Origin: Roseiarcus sp963823165
Lineage (GTDB): Bacteria > Pseudomonadota > Alphaproteobacteria > Rhizobiales > Beijerinckiaceae
Reading direction: 5' to 3'
Assembly: GCA_963823165.1 (NCBI GenBank)
Contig: CAWGKV010000039.1
Location: forward strand, 1 to 64,000
Length of the DNA: 64,000 bases
The notes below the pieces were generated by a model, which was not told the DNA's origin, did not search any database, and saw only the letters and a program-made list of their open reading frames with translations. Shown in pieces: positions 44,409 to 55,320 of this stretch; position 1 is the stretch's first letter, and each line of letters opens with the position of its first letter. Position numbers and translations under genes: made by a program.

Positions 44409-46103
44409 TCAGGCGCCCGTCGCCGCGAGAACCGCTTCCCTGACCTTGGCCAGCGCGAAGCGTCCGACCAGTGAGAGGTCGAGGTGCGGCATGTTTGGCA
44501 TCTCGTCGGCGACGACAACCGCATCGACGATCGCCGGTCCGTCGCAGGCGAGCGCTTCGCTGATCGCGTTTCTGAGTTCGCTCGGCTTCTCGGCCTTGAA
44601 TCCGCGTCCGCCGCAGGCGGCCGCGAACCCGACAAAATCGGGATTGGGGAATTCGACGCCCTCGCGGAAGCGCGGCAGCCCTGCGGCCTCCGCCTCTAAC
44701 GGGATCAATCCGAAACACGAATTGTTGTAGATCACAACTTTGACCGGCAGTTCGTGGTGCATCGCGGTCAGGAACTCGCCCATCAGCATGTTGAAGCCGC
44801 CGTCGCCGCATAGCGCGATCACCTGTCGCGTTCGGTCCAGCGCCTGGACTCCGTTGGCTTGACCGAGCGCCGTTCCGACCGCAGCGTTGTTGAAGGAACC
44901 GAGAATCCGCTGCGATCCGCTCTGCCTTATCCAGTTGGCCGACCAGAGGGTGTTGAGGCCGGTGTCCAGGACGAAGACCGCGTCGCGATCGGCGAGATCG
45001 CCGACCATGCGCGCCACGGCTTGCGGATGAATGCGATCCGCGGTGCGGCCAAGATCCGCTTGGCGATCCAGCATGTCATCCCATTTCCGCCGCTCCCTTG
45101 CGACGCGATCCCAAAATCGCCTGCCGCTCTTTGCTTGGACCCGATCGCGGAGCAGCTGCAACGTCGGCCGCGCCGAGCCGACGACGCCGAGCGCCGTCTC
45201 GGTTCGCCGCCCGAGCGCCTGCGGCCGCTCGTCGATCTGAACGACCACGGTCATGTCGGGCAGGAACTCCGAATAGGGGTAGTCGGTGCCGACCATGAGC
45301 AGGAGATCGCAGTTCATGACCGCGTCATACGCCGCCCTGGTGCCGATCATGCCGATCCCGCCCATCCAATGCGGATCCTCGTACGGCATAAGGTCCTTTC
45401 CCTTGACCGAGTGGATCAACGGCGCCTCGAGCCGATCCGACAGGGCGCGGAGTTCATCGGCGGCGCCATGGCAGCCGGCGCCGCACATGATCAGGACATG
45501 GTCCGCGAGATCGATCCTATCGGCGATTTCGTCGATGTCGTCATCGCTCGCGACGCGCTCGGACGGCGGCTTCAAGGTGACGACGCTCGGGACGGAGCTT
45601 TCGGCGCTCGCAGCAATGACGTCTTGCGGCAGCGTCAGATGAGCTACGCCGCGGCCGGCGTAGGCGGCGGCGATCGCCTGATGCACGACGCGCGGCGCCT
45701 GCGCCGGCGAGGACACGGTTTCCGTATAGAGCGACACGTCGCGGAACAACAGATCCGGCTCGGTCGACTGGATGTAGTCGATCCCGCGCAGCTTCCGCGG
45801 CATGTCGCCCGACAGCGCCAGGACAGGCGCGTGGTCGCGCGCGGCTTCGTAGAGGCCGGCGACCAGATGTGTGCTGCCGGGGCCGGTGGTTCCGGCGCAG
45901 ACGGCGAGCCGTCCGGTCAGCTTGGCCTGACCCGCGGCGGCCAGCGCCGCCCCCTCCTCGTGGCGGACGCCGACCCATTCAATAGGGCTGCGCCGAATTG
46001 CGTCGGCGAGGGGATTGAGCGAGTCGCCAATGAGACCGAAGACATGCCTGACGCCGATCTGCTCAAGCGTTCCAACCAGCATATCCGCAACCGTTCGCGC
46101 CAT
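44409..46103 (-). CDS. Thiamine pyrophosphate-dependent pyruvate oxidase/dehydrogenase (PoxB-like)
   Basis: From ATG 46103 (AGGAGG upstream) the protein has 564 residues. The N-terminal TPP pyrimidine domain has the activating Glu in VGVRHEEGAALAAAGQAKLT; the central FAD/domain contains MCGAGCHGAADELRALSDRL; the C-terminal PP domain has the TPP-binding ALCGDGGFNMLMGEFLTAMH ending at IYNN. It best fits quinone-dependent pyruvate dehydrogenase, which decarboxylates pyruvate to acetate and reduces quinone at the membrane. It follows grpE by 43 bp and probably shares the chaperone operon. Confidence 0.85.
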   Translation of the reverse strand: MARTVADMLVGTLEQIGVRHVFGLIGDSLNPLADAIRRSPIEWVGVRHEEGAALAAAGQAKLTGRLAVCAGTTGPGSTHLVAGLYEAARDHAPVLALSGDMPRKLRGIDYIQSTEPDLLFRDVSLYTETVSSPAQAPRVVHQAIAAAYAGRGVAHLTLPQDVIAASAESSVPSVVTLKPPSERVASDDDIDEIADRIDLADHVLIMCGAGCHGAADELRALSDRLEAPLIHSVKGKDLMPYEDPHWMGGIGMIGTRAAYDAVMNCDLLLMVGTDYPYSEFLPDMTVVVQIDERPQALGRRTETALGVVGSARPTLQLLRDRVQAKSGRRFWDRVARERRKWDDMLDRQADLGRTADRIHPQAVARMVGDLADRDAVFVLDTGLNTLWSANWIRQSGSQRILGSFNNAAVGTALGQANGVQALDRTRQVIALCGDGGFNMLMGEFLTAMHHELPVKVVIYNNSCFGLIPLEAEAAGLPRFREGVEFPNPDFVGFAAACGGRGFKAEKPSELRNAISEALACDGPAIVDAVVVADEMPNMPHLDLSLVGRFALAKVREAVLAATGA

Positions 46104-46146
46104 CTGCGCCTCCTGACCCGTTGAAAAGCCTTGGCCGCGATCAAAC

Positions 46147-46749
46147 TCACGCGACCCGGCCCGCCTCCGGACCCGCTGCGGCCTCGGCGTCCTGTGCTGG
46201 CTGCGGTCGAGCCTTGGCGAGGGCCACCCTCGCTGCCCGGAGCAGCCGGTCGTGGATCGTGTAGCCATCCTCGAGAACGCTGACGACGCGTCGCGGCGGA
46301 CGGGAATCGTCCTCGACCTCGATGATTGCCTCATGCAGGGCGGGATCGAACGGCGCTCCGAGCGCGTCGATCTTTCGCACGCCAAACCGGTTGAGCGTCG
46401 CGAGGAGCAGACGTTGCGTCGCGCGCACCCCATCGAGAAGCGCGGCCTCCAAGGGCATTTGTTCCGGCCGATCCTCCGCCGAGGCGATCGCGCGCTGCAA
46501 GTTGTCGACGACCGCCAGGAGCTCGGCGGCGAAGTCTGAGATCGCGTACTGCCGCGCGTCCGCCGCGCTGCGCTCGGCCCGGCGTCGGATGTTCTCAGCG
46601 TCCGCCAGCGACCTCATCAGTCGATCGCGCAAGGAGGCGTTCTCAGCCGCGGGCGTGGCTGATTCTGCGGTTTTATCCGCTTCTGCGGCGTTGTCCGCCG
46701 GACCCGGACCGGCTGACTGGATTTTGTCATCCAAATTGTCTTCCGCCAT
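46147..46749 (-). CDS. grpE: Nucleotide exchange factor GrpE
   Basis: A 200-residue GrpE: an acidic Ala-rich N-terminus, a long helix (ENASLRDRLMRSLADAENIR then RAERSAADARQYAI), and the beta-wing domain with NRFGVRKIDALGAPFDPALH, EAIIEVED and VVSVLEDGYTIHDRLLRAAR. It releases ADP from DnaK. It lies directly after a dnaK gene, outside the usual hrcA-grpE setting, so it is probably a second copy dedicated to this cluster. Confidence 0.93.
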   Translation of the reverse strand: MAEDNLDDKIQSAGPGPADNAAEADKTAESATPAAENASLRDRLMRSLADAENIRRRAERSAADARQYAISDFAAELLAVVDNLQRAIASAEDRPEQMPLEAALLDGVRATQRLLLATLNRFGVRKIDALGAPFDPALHEAIIEVEDDSRPPRRVVSVLEDGYTIHDRLLRAARVALAKARPQPAQDAEAAAGPEAGRVA

Positions 46750-46796
46750 CGGGGGGATCTCCCAGGTATATGCGGGGATGAAGGGCCGGGCAGACT

Positions 46797-48698
<1,902 letters not shown>

Positions 48699-48897
48699 CG
48701 CATTTCTCCAAGTCGTTCACGCTGACGGCTCTCGTCCCGATCCATTCGGATCGGCCTGAGCACGATCCGGCGGCGCCCGGCGTGCGCCTCCGTAGCGGCT
48801 CGCCATAGCCGACGCTGACTGCAAGGACGTTCGGGGCGCGTGCGAGCGCTGCAGGGAGGAACGCGGTTTCGAGACGCGCCCCGACGCCGGCCGCAAC

Positions 48898-49434
48898 CTA
48901 TGCGGCTTGTCTCTCGGCCGGTTTTTCAGCCGGTTTTTCGGCTTTTTGTTCGGGTCCTTTTTCGGATTCTTTGACCTCGATCTTCTTGGCCTCGGTCTGG
49001 GGAGGCTTCGGGATCTTGATGTGCAGCACGCCGTTCGACATCGTCGCCTGTACGGTCGAGGGATCGACTTTCTCCGGCAGTTCGAGGGCGCGGTAAAAGA
49101 CGCCGTAACTTCTTTCGGCGACGTGGACGTTCTTGTCCTTTTGCTCCTCTTCGGCTTTCTTTTCGGCGCGGATCGTCAAGACGTTGCCGTCCAGCGAAAC
49201 GTCGACGTCCTTGCGCTCGAGTCCCGGCAGTTCGAACGAGACGTCGATGTCCTTGTCGGTCTCCGCAACCTCCATTCGGGGCGCGAGCAGCCCGCCGGCT
49301 CCGTCGGCGGGAGCGCCGAACGAACGCGCGAAGTCGAAGAACAGTCCGTCCATTTCCCGCCTCAGGATGTCAAACGGATCCCTCCGCGCGAGATTCGAAC
49401 GCGGCGAGAACGGAACCAGCGATCTCATGGCCAT
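48898..49434 (-). CDS. Hsp20 family small heat-shock protein
   Basis: ATG 49434 has GAGGAGG upstream. The 178-residue protein begins MAMRSLVPFSPRSNLARRDP; the alpha-crystallin domain includes PRMEVAETDKDIDVSFELPG, VDVSLDGNVLTIRAEKK, YGVFYRALELPEKVDPS and SNGVLHIKIPKPP. The C-terminal tail repeats KAEKPAEKP. It is the first gene of the minus-strand stress cluster; the leader was not seen to contain a clear heat-shock promoter. Confidence 0.93.
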   Translation of the reverse strand: MAMRSLVPFSPRSNLARRDPFDILRREMDGLFFDFARSFGAPADGAGGLLAPRMEVAETDKDIDVSFELPGLERKDVDVSLDGNVLTIRAEKKAEEEQKDKNVHVAERSYGVFYRALELPEKVDPSTVQATMSNGVLHIKIPKPPQTEAKKIEVKESEKGPEQKAEKPAEKPAERQAA

Positions 49435-50048
49435 GAAAACCTCCTCGTTAGAGCACGATTGGTCGAAGCCGCCTGCCGGCAAAACCGTCACACTGCGCCT
49501 GGGGGACGCCCGCGCGACATTCGTGCAGCCCGTTTGCCGGCCGTGTCGGGAGTCTAGGCGTTGTGGCGCGCGCGACCTTGACGGTCGTCAGTTTCCGCAG
49601 ACTTTTTTGCCGCGAACAGCGGGCCCTGATTGTGCGGTCAGGCTATCTCTTGGTAGCCGGATAAATGGATAAACAGAGGTGGATTCGGCGAAGCGGTGGC
49701 GAACGGTCGCTCGTCGGTGCTCATAGACTCTGCCGGATTCCCGCTGCCGATGGTCAATGAAGCGACGCCGGGCGGAGCCGCGACGTCCTGGAATGTTCTC
49801 AACTCCGACTTCAGCTACGCGGGCGGGAAGGCGCTCCGAGCCAAACGGATGAAGCCGGCAACCTCCCCGCGTTTCTCCTTGGCAGGCTTTCGAGCGCCGG
49901 CCCTTCACCAGAGGGGACATTCCTAAGTTGCCAAAAGGGACATTCCCACTTTGCGCTAACATGACTTCCGCCGCGCCTTGACAGGCTCGATTGCGCATCT
50001 CTATACCCGCGCTTCGCGTTAGAGCCGCGCGGTTCCAGGCGCTCGTGC
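49435..50048. other. Intergenic stretch with possible IS-end scar
   Basis: About 610 bp between divergent units. The word GGGACATTCC occurs twice near 49914 and 49938 within a 50-bp stretch ending TTTGCGCTAACA, which resembles the multiple terminal repeats of IS21-type elements. No transposase is present. The tRNA-Met promoter should lie at the end. Confidence 0.4.
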
Positions 50049-50125
50049 GGCGGGATAGCTCAGCTGGTTAGAGCGGCGGAATCATAATCCGTAGGTCCCC
50101 GGTTCGAGTCCGGGTCCCGCTACCA
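50049..50125 (+). tRNA. tRNA-Met(CAU), elongator type
   Basis: A 77-nt tRNA with encoded CCA. The acceptor stem is GGCGGGA with TCCCGCT, the D-arm is GCTCAGCTGGTTAGAGC, the anticodon stem GCGGA/TCCGT encloses ATCATAA (anticodon CAT), and the T-arm is CCCGGTTCGAGTCCGGG. Elongator Met is preferred because the anticodon arm lacks the GGG/CCC of the initiator; an Ile lysidine tRNA is less likely. Confidence 0.93.
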
Positions 50126-50232
50126 TCCCTCGATGCTTGCTTCCTTCAGACGATTTCCGCGCTTGCGCGGGGGACCGGGGCGCCCTAGCGAAAGAGAGAC
50201 GGCTTTTGGGAGCGAGCCTGAGGCGGGCGGTT

Positions 50233-50571
50233 ATGAAACTCATAATGGCGGTGGTGAAGCCGTTCAAGCTCGAGGAGGTGCGGGCGGCGCTCGACAAGGT
50301 CGGCGTCCGCGGCATGACCGTCAGCGAAGCGAACGGATACGGCCGGCAGAAAGGCCACACCGAAATCTACCGCGGCTCGGAATACACCGCCGCCTTCATG
50401 CCGAAGCTGCGCCTGGAGATGGCCGTGGCCGACCACGAGGTCGACCGCACGGTCGAGGCGATCCGCGCCGCGGCGCGAACCGGGCAGATCGGCGACGGCA
50501 AGATCTTCGTCCTGCCGATGGAGGGGGCGATTCGCGTGCGCACTGGCGAGACGGGCGACGAGGCGCTCTGA
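50233..50571 (+). CDS. glnK: PII nitrogen-regulatory protein, first copy
   Basis: A 112-residue PII signal protein from ATG 50233. It begins MKLIMAVVKPFKLEEVRAAL and has the T-loop GYGRQKGHTEIYRGSEY with the uridylylated Tyr near residue 51, and the ATP/2-oxoglutarate site TGQIGDGKIFVLPMEGAIRV. The end is RTGETGDEAL. PII proteins sense nitrogen and energy and control GlnD/GlnE/NtrB and AmtB. A second PII gene follows 170 bp downstream. Confidence 0.94.
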   Translation: MKLIMAVVKPFKLEEVRAALDKVGVRGMTVSEANGYGRQKGHTEIYRGSEYTAAFMPKLRLEMAVADHEVDRTVEAIRAAARTGQIGDGKIFVLPMEGAIRVRTGETGDEAL

Positions 50572-50589
50572 TTGGTTTTCGAGCGCCCC

Positions 50590-50604
50590 CTGCACACCGT
50601 TTGC
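50590..50604 (+). promoter_or_regulatory. Possible sigma-54 promoter of the second PII gene
   Basis: CTGCAC-ACCGT-TTGC matches the -24/-12 pattern TGGCAC-N5-TTGC at 8 of 10 defined positions with exact spacing. It lies 138 bp before ATG 50742, where a nitrogen-regulated promoter would be expected. The mismatch in the first G of the -24 pair keeps this tentative. Confidence 0.35.
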
Positions 50605-50741
50605 CGCAGGCCCCAGGGCTTCGGCTTGCCTTTGCCGCCATTCTGTGCATGACGAGCAGAGCTTAGTCATCAACCCCGACCTCGTCGCCCACGAAACGAT
50701 CGTCGCGGCAAGACCCGAGCGCAGGAATGCGGCAGGACGAC

Positions 50742-51080
50742 ATGAAGCTCGTTATGGCGGTCATTAAGCCGTTCAAGCTCGACGACGTGCGCGAGGCGCT
50801 CGACCGGATAGGCGTGCACGGCATGACGGTTACCGAGGTCAAGGGCTACGGCCGCCAGAAGGGCCACACCGAAATCTACCGCGGCGCCGAATATGTCGTG
50901 AGCTTTCTGCCGAAGGTCCGGATCGAGATCGCGGTCAGCGACGATCGCGCCGACGAGGTCGTCGAAACCGTCGAACGGGCCGCACGCACCGGTCAGATCG
51001 GCGACGGCAAGATCTTTGTCACGCCGATCGAGCGCGCCCAGCGCATCCGCACCGGCGAATCCGGCGACGACGCTCTCTGA
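50742..51080 (+). CDS. glnK: PII nitrogen-regulatory protein, second copy
   Basis: A 112-residue PII protein from ATG 50742 (five upstream in-frame codons disregarded). It differs from the first copy mainly in the T-loop side (VSFLPKVRIEIAVSDDRADE) while keeping GYGRQKGHTEIYRGAEY and TGQIGDGKIFVTPIERAQRI. The amtB remnant follows 33 bp downstream, so this is the copy that was paired with the ammonium channel. Whether it still has a partner elsewhere cannot be seen. Confidence 0.94.
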   Translation: MKLVMAVIKPFKLDDVREALDRIGVHGMTVTEVKGYGRQKGHTEIYRGAEYVVSFLPKVRIEIAVSDDRADEVVETVERAARTGQIGDGKIFVTPIERAQRIRTGESGDDAL

Positions 51081-51113
51081 AGGCGCCTTTGGGCCCCTTG
51101 CCCGGGTTCTCTC

Positions 51114-51338
51114 ATGTGCTTCGTCCTTCGCACCGCCGCGGCCGTCGGCGCCGCCACGATCGCTTCGCCAGCCGTGGCCGTCGCGGGGTGGATTCGGTCG
51201 GCCCGTTCGCGCCCACGATCCCCGAGGCGCTCTTCATTGGTCAAGGTCGTCGACGCGCGGACCGGCCTTGCGGTATCCGACGACCAGGAGCGCAAGAGTC
51301 TCGACATTGCCCTGCACCGCGAATCCCTGCGGATCTGA
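51114..51338 (+). pseudogene. amtB: Ammonium transporter gene amtB with internal deletion
   Basis: A 74-codon frame begins with a signal-peptide-like MCFVLRTAAAVGAATIASPA and ends with LVKVVDARTGLAVSDDQERK followed by SLDIALHRESLRI, the cytoplasmic end of AmtB (VD..GLRV..EEER.GLDI..HGE). All transmembrane helices that form the ammonium pore (about 370 residues) are missing between. The residual frame is still open. It cannot transport ammonium; whether the C-terminal peptide could still bind PII is speculation. Confidence 0.75.
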
Positions 51339-51395
51339 CCCGCCATGCCCAGAGCACGGCTGGCGAATCGAGACGTTCGCTGGCATAAGGAGACG

Positions 51396-52592
51396 ATGAT
51401 TCGGGACGGCATTCGCCCCAAGCCCGACGAACGCAGAGCGGCCGTCGGCGACGACCCCGGGTTCGGGGTCTATGTCCATTGGCCTTTCTGCCTGTCGAAA
51501 TGTCCCTATTGCGACTTCAACAGCCACGTGCGGGGAAAGCCGATCGACGAGGAGCGCTATCTCTCCGCGTTCCGGGCCGAGATCGCCCATCGTGCGGCGC
51601 TCGCCCCCGGGCGCGTCGTCGCCTCGGTGTTCTTCGGCGGCGGGACTCCCTCCCTCATGCGCCCGCAGACGGTGCAGGGCGTCCTCGACGCGATCGCGGC
51701 CAAATGGCGGGTCGCGCCCGAGGCTGAGATCACCCTCGAGGCCAACCCGACCAGCGTCGAGGCCGCCCGGTTCCGCGCCTATCGCGCCGCCGGCGTCAAC
51801 CGGCTGTCGGTCGGGGTCCAGGCGCTGAACGACGCCGACCTGAGGGCGCTGGGGCGGAAGCACACGGTCGAGGAGGCGCTCGCCGCGGTCGATCTCGCCG
51901 CGTCGCTCTTTCCCCGCTTCACCTTCGACCTCATCTATGGCCGGCCTGGACAGAGCGAGGCCCAATGGCGCGCCGAGCTCGCCCGCGCGCTCGGCCTCGT
52001 CGGCGACCACGTCTCGCTCTATCAGCTCACCATCGAGCCCGACACGATCTTCGAGCGCCTGCGCGACGCCGGCAAGCTGGCGCTTCCGGACGAAGAGCTC
52101 GGCCTCGCGTTGTTCAGCGCGACGCGAGAGCTGACCGAAGCGCGCGGCCTGCCGGCCTACGAGGTGTCCAACCACGCCCGCCCCGGCGCCGAGAGCCGCC
52201 ACAACCTGATCTACTGGCGCTACGGCGAATATGCCGGCGTCGGCCCCGGCGCGCACGGTCGAATCGTGACTGCGAAGGGTCGCCTCGCCCAGGAAACCGA
52301 GCGCCACCCGGAGATGTGGCTGACCCAGGTCGAGACCGAGGGCCACGGGGTGGTCGAGAGCACTGCCCTCACCCGCGAGGAGCAGGGCGACGAATTCCTT
52401 CTCATGGGTCTCAAACTCAGCGAAGGGATCGACCCGCGCCGCTACGAGAAGATCAGCGGCCGGGAGCTCGACCGCGAGCGGATCGCGAGCCTGGTCGAGG
52501 ACGGGTTCATCGAACGGGTCCGCGGCCGCCTGCGGGTCACCCCGATCGGCGCGCCGCTCCTTGACACCGTGGTCGCCGACGTCGCGGCGTAG
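51396..52592 (+). CDS. hemW: Radical SAM heme chaperone HemW
   Basis: ATG 51396 follows AAGGAGACG. The 398-residue protein has the radical-SAM cluster motif GVYVHWPFCLSKCPYCDFNS near residues 24-43 (CxxxCxxC), GGGTPSLMRPQTVQGVLDAI, ANPTSVEAARFRAYRAAGVN, LSVGVQALNDADLRALGR and the HemN/HemW C-terminal domain LMGLKLSEGIDPRRYEKISG. The N-terminal motif with a single extra Cys rather than the HemN pattern indicates HemW, a heme-binding chaperone, not coproporphyrinogen oxidase. Confidence 0.93.
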   Translation: MIRDGIRPKPDERRAAVGDDPGFGVYVHWPFCLSKCPYCDFNSHVRGKPIDEERYLSAFRAEIAHRAALAPGRVVASVFFGGGTPSLMRPQTVQGVLDAIAAKWRVAPEAEITLEANPTSVEAARFRAYRAAGVNRLSVGVQALNDADLRALGRKHTVEEALAAVDLAASLFPRFTFDLIYGRPGQSEAQWRAELARALGLVGDHVSLYQLTIEPDTIFERLRDAGKLALPDEELGLALFSATRELTEARGLPAYEVSNHARPGAESRHNLIYWRYGEYAGVGPGAHGRIVTAKGRLAQETERHPEMWLTQVETEGHGVVESTALTREEQGDEFLLMGLKLSEGIDPRRYEKISGRELDRERIASLVEDGFIERVRGRLRVTPIGAPLLDTVVADVAA

Positions 52593-53546
52593 AGCCTCGT
52601 GTGACGCCAGATCGCTGCCGGATCCGCTGGTATCCTTCGGTTAAGCGGTAACCCGAAGATCGGCGCGATAAACCGTCCAGAAACTGTCCGTTGAACCCGC
52701 TTCAGCCCACTGGCGGCCCCCCGAAGACCCAAGCCGCGGGACGTTGCGCCCAAGCCCAGGATAACCGGAGCAAAGCCCAGGATAGCCGAATCCAAGCAAA
52801 AGTCTTCCAGGAATCGGCTGTTTTCAAGGAGTTACGCCGGAATCCAAATTGTTTTGTAACTCCCAAGCCGTCGCGTATCCCCTGTCCCGCTTCGCGGGCG
52901 AGGGGGTCGCCGAACTTCACAGCTTGGGAGTTCCATTTTTTCCCCGGCCGCTTGGCGCTGACGCCTCGGCTTGGTCTGCGGCCTGCCCGTCGGCAGCCAA
53001 CCCGCTCCCATGCCGGGCGACCGAAGACTACGCCCTCAAGCTCGTTCGGGGGCTGGTTCGACGCCGAGCGAGGCGAAGTCAGGCGGAAAGCCGCCGCCGC
53101 CATGTCCCGGCCCAGGGCGGTCGAGCTGCAGGTTGCTGCGAAATTCGAAGGCGCCTCCATGCCAAGCTCGTTTTCCATCCCCACGCCGCCGCAGTTTGAT
53201 CAACCCCTTATGCCATGGGTTACAAAACATGTCAAGAACAAATAGGGAATTTTTGGGGATCACTGGTCCACGAGCGGCAAACGTGGTCGCAAGACGGGGC
53301 AGAGGCCGCGCAAACGGGTAGCGAGCGCCTCTCCATGTAATGATCATGTGAGCATCCCGGCAAATTTGATGCTCAGAGCAGCGTCCTCCTGCATCTGGGC
53401 GCTTTGCGTCCCTGCGTTCCGCTCGCCTGCTGGGCTCGATTTTCAGGGATAGCCATCCCACGAGGCCGCGACAAAGGGGCGCACCGCGCGGAGCTTGCGC
53501 GCGGGTTTCCGTTGGCCACAAGCTCCGCTGAACCGGAGCGTCCGCC
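52593..53546. other. Long repeat-bearing intergenic stretch
   Basis: About 950 bp without a supported gene. It holds a short 21-bp periodic array (separate entry), a palindrome CCCGCTTCGCGGG near 52887-52899, and frames with no recognised sequence. The final part is the leader of scpB. Confidence 0.5.
52741..52805. repeat. Short tandem array, about 21-bp period
   Basis: AAGCCCAGGATAACCGGAGC is followed 21 bp later by AAGCCCAGGATAGCCGAATC and then by a diverged unit beginning AAGCAAAAG. The period equals that of the array at 30120-30240 and both have one strand encoding Trp-containing heptads. Confidence 0.55.
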
Positions 53547-54326
53547 ATGCCGTTCGTCGAGACGAAAATCGAGAAGAGCGTCGGCGCGATCTGCCTCGAC
53601 CATTTCGAGAAGCGCAACGCGCTGTCCGCCGCGCTGGTCGAGGAGATCCTGAAGGCGCTGGACGCCTTCGCCGAGGAGCGGGCCCGCGCCGTGATCCTGC
53701 GGGCGAAGCCGGGGGTAAAAATCTGGTCGGCGGGGCACGACGTCAGCGAATTGCCGGAGGCGCGGCGCGACCCGCTCGGCTGGTGCGACCCGCTGCGCCG
53801 GCTCATCCGCGCTATCGAGTCGCATCCGGCCCCGGTCATCGCCATGATCGAGGGCGGCGTTTGGGGCGGGGCGTGCGAGGCGGCGATGGCCTGCGACATC
53901 ATCGTCGCCGCCGAGAACGCCACCTTCGCCCTGACGCCGGCAAAACTCGGCGTGCCCTACAACGTCTCGGGCATGCTGACTTTCCTCAACAGCGCCCCAT
54001 TGCGCCTGATCAAGGAGATGGCGTTCACCGCAAAACCCATTTCGGCCGAGCGCGCGCTCGCCGCCGGCCTCGTCAACCATGTCCTTCCTGTGGAAAAGAT
54101 CGAGCGGTTCACCTACGCGATGGCCGAGGAGATCGTCGCCAACGCGCCGCTGTCGATCTCGGTGATGAAGGAGGAGCTGCGCATCCTCGCCGACGCGCAT
54201 CCGATGAGCCCGGAAGGCTTCGAGCGCGTGCAGGGGCTCAGGCGCACCGTCTACGACAGCGCCGACTATGTCGAGGGCCTCAAGGCGTTCAAGGAGAAAC
54301 GGAAGCCGGTGTACCGAGGGGAGTGA
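53547..54326 (+). CDS. scpB: Methylmalonyl-CoA decarboxylase
   Basis: A 259-residue crotonase-fold enzyme that decarboxylates methylmalonyl-CoA to propionyl-CoA. It matches ScpB/YgfG in motif order: EKRNALSAALVEEILKAL, VKIWSAGHDVSELPEARRDP, the oxyanion-hole region IAMIEGGVWGGACEAAMACD, LTPAKLGVPYNVSGM, KEELRILADAHPMSPEGFER and the end GLKAFKEKRKPVYRGE. The start MPFVETKIEKSVGAICLDH is well placed. No methylmalonyl-CoA mutase or transferase gene lies next to it in this window. Confidence 0.9.
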   Translation: MPFVETKIEKSVGAICLDHFEKRNALSAALVEEILKALDAFAEERARAVILRAKPGVKIWSAGHDVSELPEARRDPLGWCDPLRRLIRAIESHPAPVIAMIEGGVWGGACEAAMACDIIVAAENATFALTPAKLGVPYNVSGMLTFLNSAPLRLIKEMAFTAKPISAERALAAGLVNHVLPVEKIERFTYAMAEEIVANAPLSISVMKEELRILADAHPMSPEGFERVQGLRRTVYDSADYVEGLKAFKEKRKPVYRGE

Positions 54327-54477
54327 CACGCGACTGCCCGCGGTACGGAGAAGCCGATCTGAGCGCCTGACTCGAAAAGACCGCCGGGATTTCTCGCTTG
54401 GCTTCAGACCGAGAGCGCGCCACGGTCGCGTGACGAAGCGCCGTGCCCTCCGCAAGCTCTTGCGCTACCATGCCGCC

Positions 54478-55275
54478 ATGACGACGAAGGTGAGACGGCG
54501 GCTAACGACGCTCCTATGCGCCGATGTTCAGGGATATGCTCGCCTGATGGAGGCCGACGAAGCGGGCACGCTGGCGACGCTGCGCCGTTACCGCGCCGCC
54601 ATGGCGACGCTGATCGAGCGCCACGATGGGCGCATCGTCAACACCTGGGGCGATGCCGTCATCGCCGAGTTCGCCAGCGTCGTGGAGGCCGTGCAGTGCG
54701 CGGTCGAGACGCAGCAGGAGCTCTCCGGCTACAACGGCGGGCTGCCCGAGCCGCGACGGATGAGATTCCGCATCGGGATCCATCTGGGCGACGTGATGGT
54801 GGAGGGCGACGATGTCTATGGCGACGGCGTCAATATCGCCGCGCGACTGCAGGAACTGGCGGAACCGGGGGGAATCCTGATCTCCGGCCCGGTCTATGAT
54901 CAGGTGCACAACAAGCTATCCATCGGGTTCGACTGCCTCGGCCAACAGCAACTGAAAAACGTCGTGAACCCGGTAACAGGCTATCGCGTTCTTCAAGGCG
55001 GTCCGGCGACGCGGCCATTCGCATCGCGGCCCGATGTGAGGACGCAGCCCGCTACGCCTCCCCGTCCCGCGCGTGGCGTGCAGGGTGGCCTGTCTCGCGC
55101 CTGGGGATGGTACATAGGGCTGCCTCGCCTGACCGCCGCGATGATCGCCCTCGCAGTCTTCATGTTTCTGATCAACGTGTTTAGCGGCCTCGACCAGATC
55201 TGGTTTCAGTGGCCGGCTGCGCCGCTCCTGTTGATCGCTCTTCTGTGGGCCGTGATCCAGCGCAAACCGTCTTAA
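54478..55275 (+). CDS. Class III adenylate/guanylate cyclase with C-terminal membrane domain
   Basis: From ATG 54478 the 265-residue protein starts directly with the cyclase domain: RRLTTLLCADVQGYARLMEA (first metal Asp), HDGRIVNTWGDAVIAEFASV (second Asp) and GDVMVEGDDVYGDGVNIAAR. A linker rich in Pro/Arg is followed by two membrane segments near residues 215-235 and 243-258 (AAMIALAVFMFLINVFSG; PLLLIALLWAVIQ). Placing the catalytic domain first and a 2TM domain last is one of the short cyclase architectures in Rhizobiales. cAMP is the likely product. Confidence 0.88.
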   Translation: MTTKVRRRLTTLLCADVQGYARLMEADEAGTLATLRRYRAAMATLIERHDGRIVNTWGDAVIAEFASVVEAVQCAVETQQELSGYNGGLPEPRRMRFRIGIHLGDVMVEGDDVYGDGVNIAARLQELAEPGGILISGPVYDQVHNKLSIGFDCLGQQQLKNVVNPVTGYRVLQGGPATRPFASRPDVRTQPATPPRPARGVQGGLSRAWGWYIGLPRLTAAMIALAVFMFLINVFSGLDQIWFQWPAAPLLLIALLWAVIQRKPS

Positions 55276-55320
55276 GATTAGGGCGCGTGCCGGGCAAACC
55301 GAAGCGCCCCTAATAAGCGC

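Noticed and set aside
49913..49965. IS21 element
   Set aside because: Only a repeated end-like word is present; no IstA or IstB coding sequence follows, so at most a scar.
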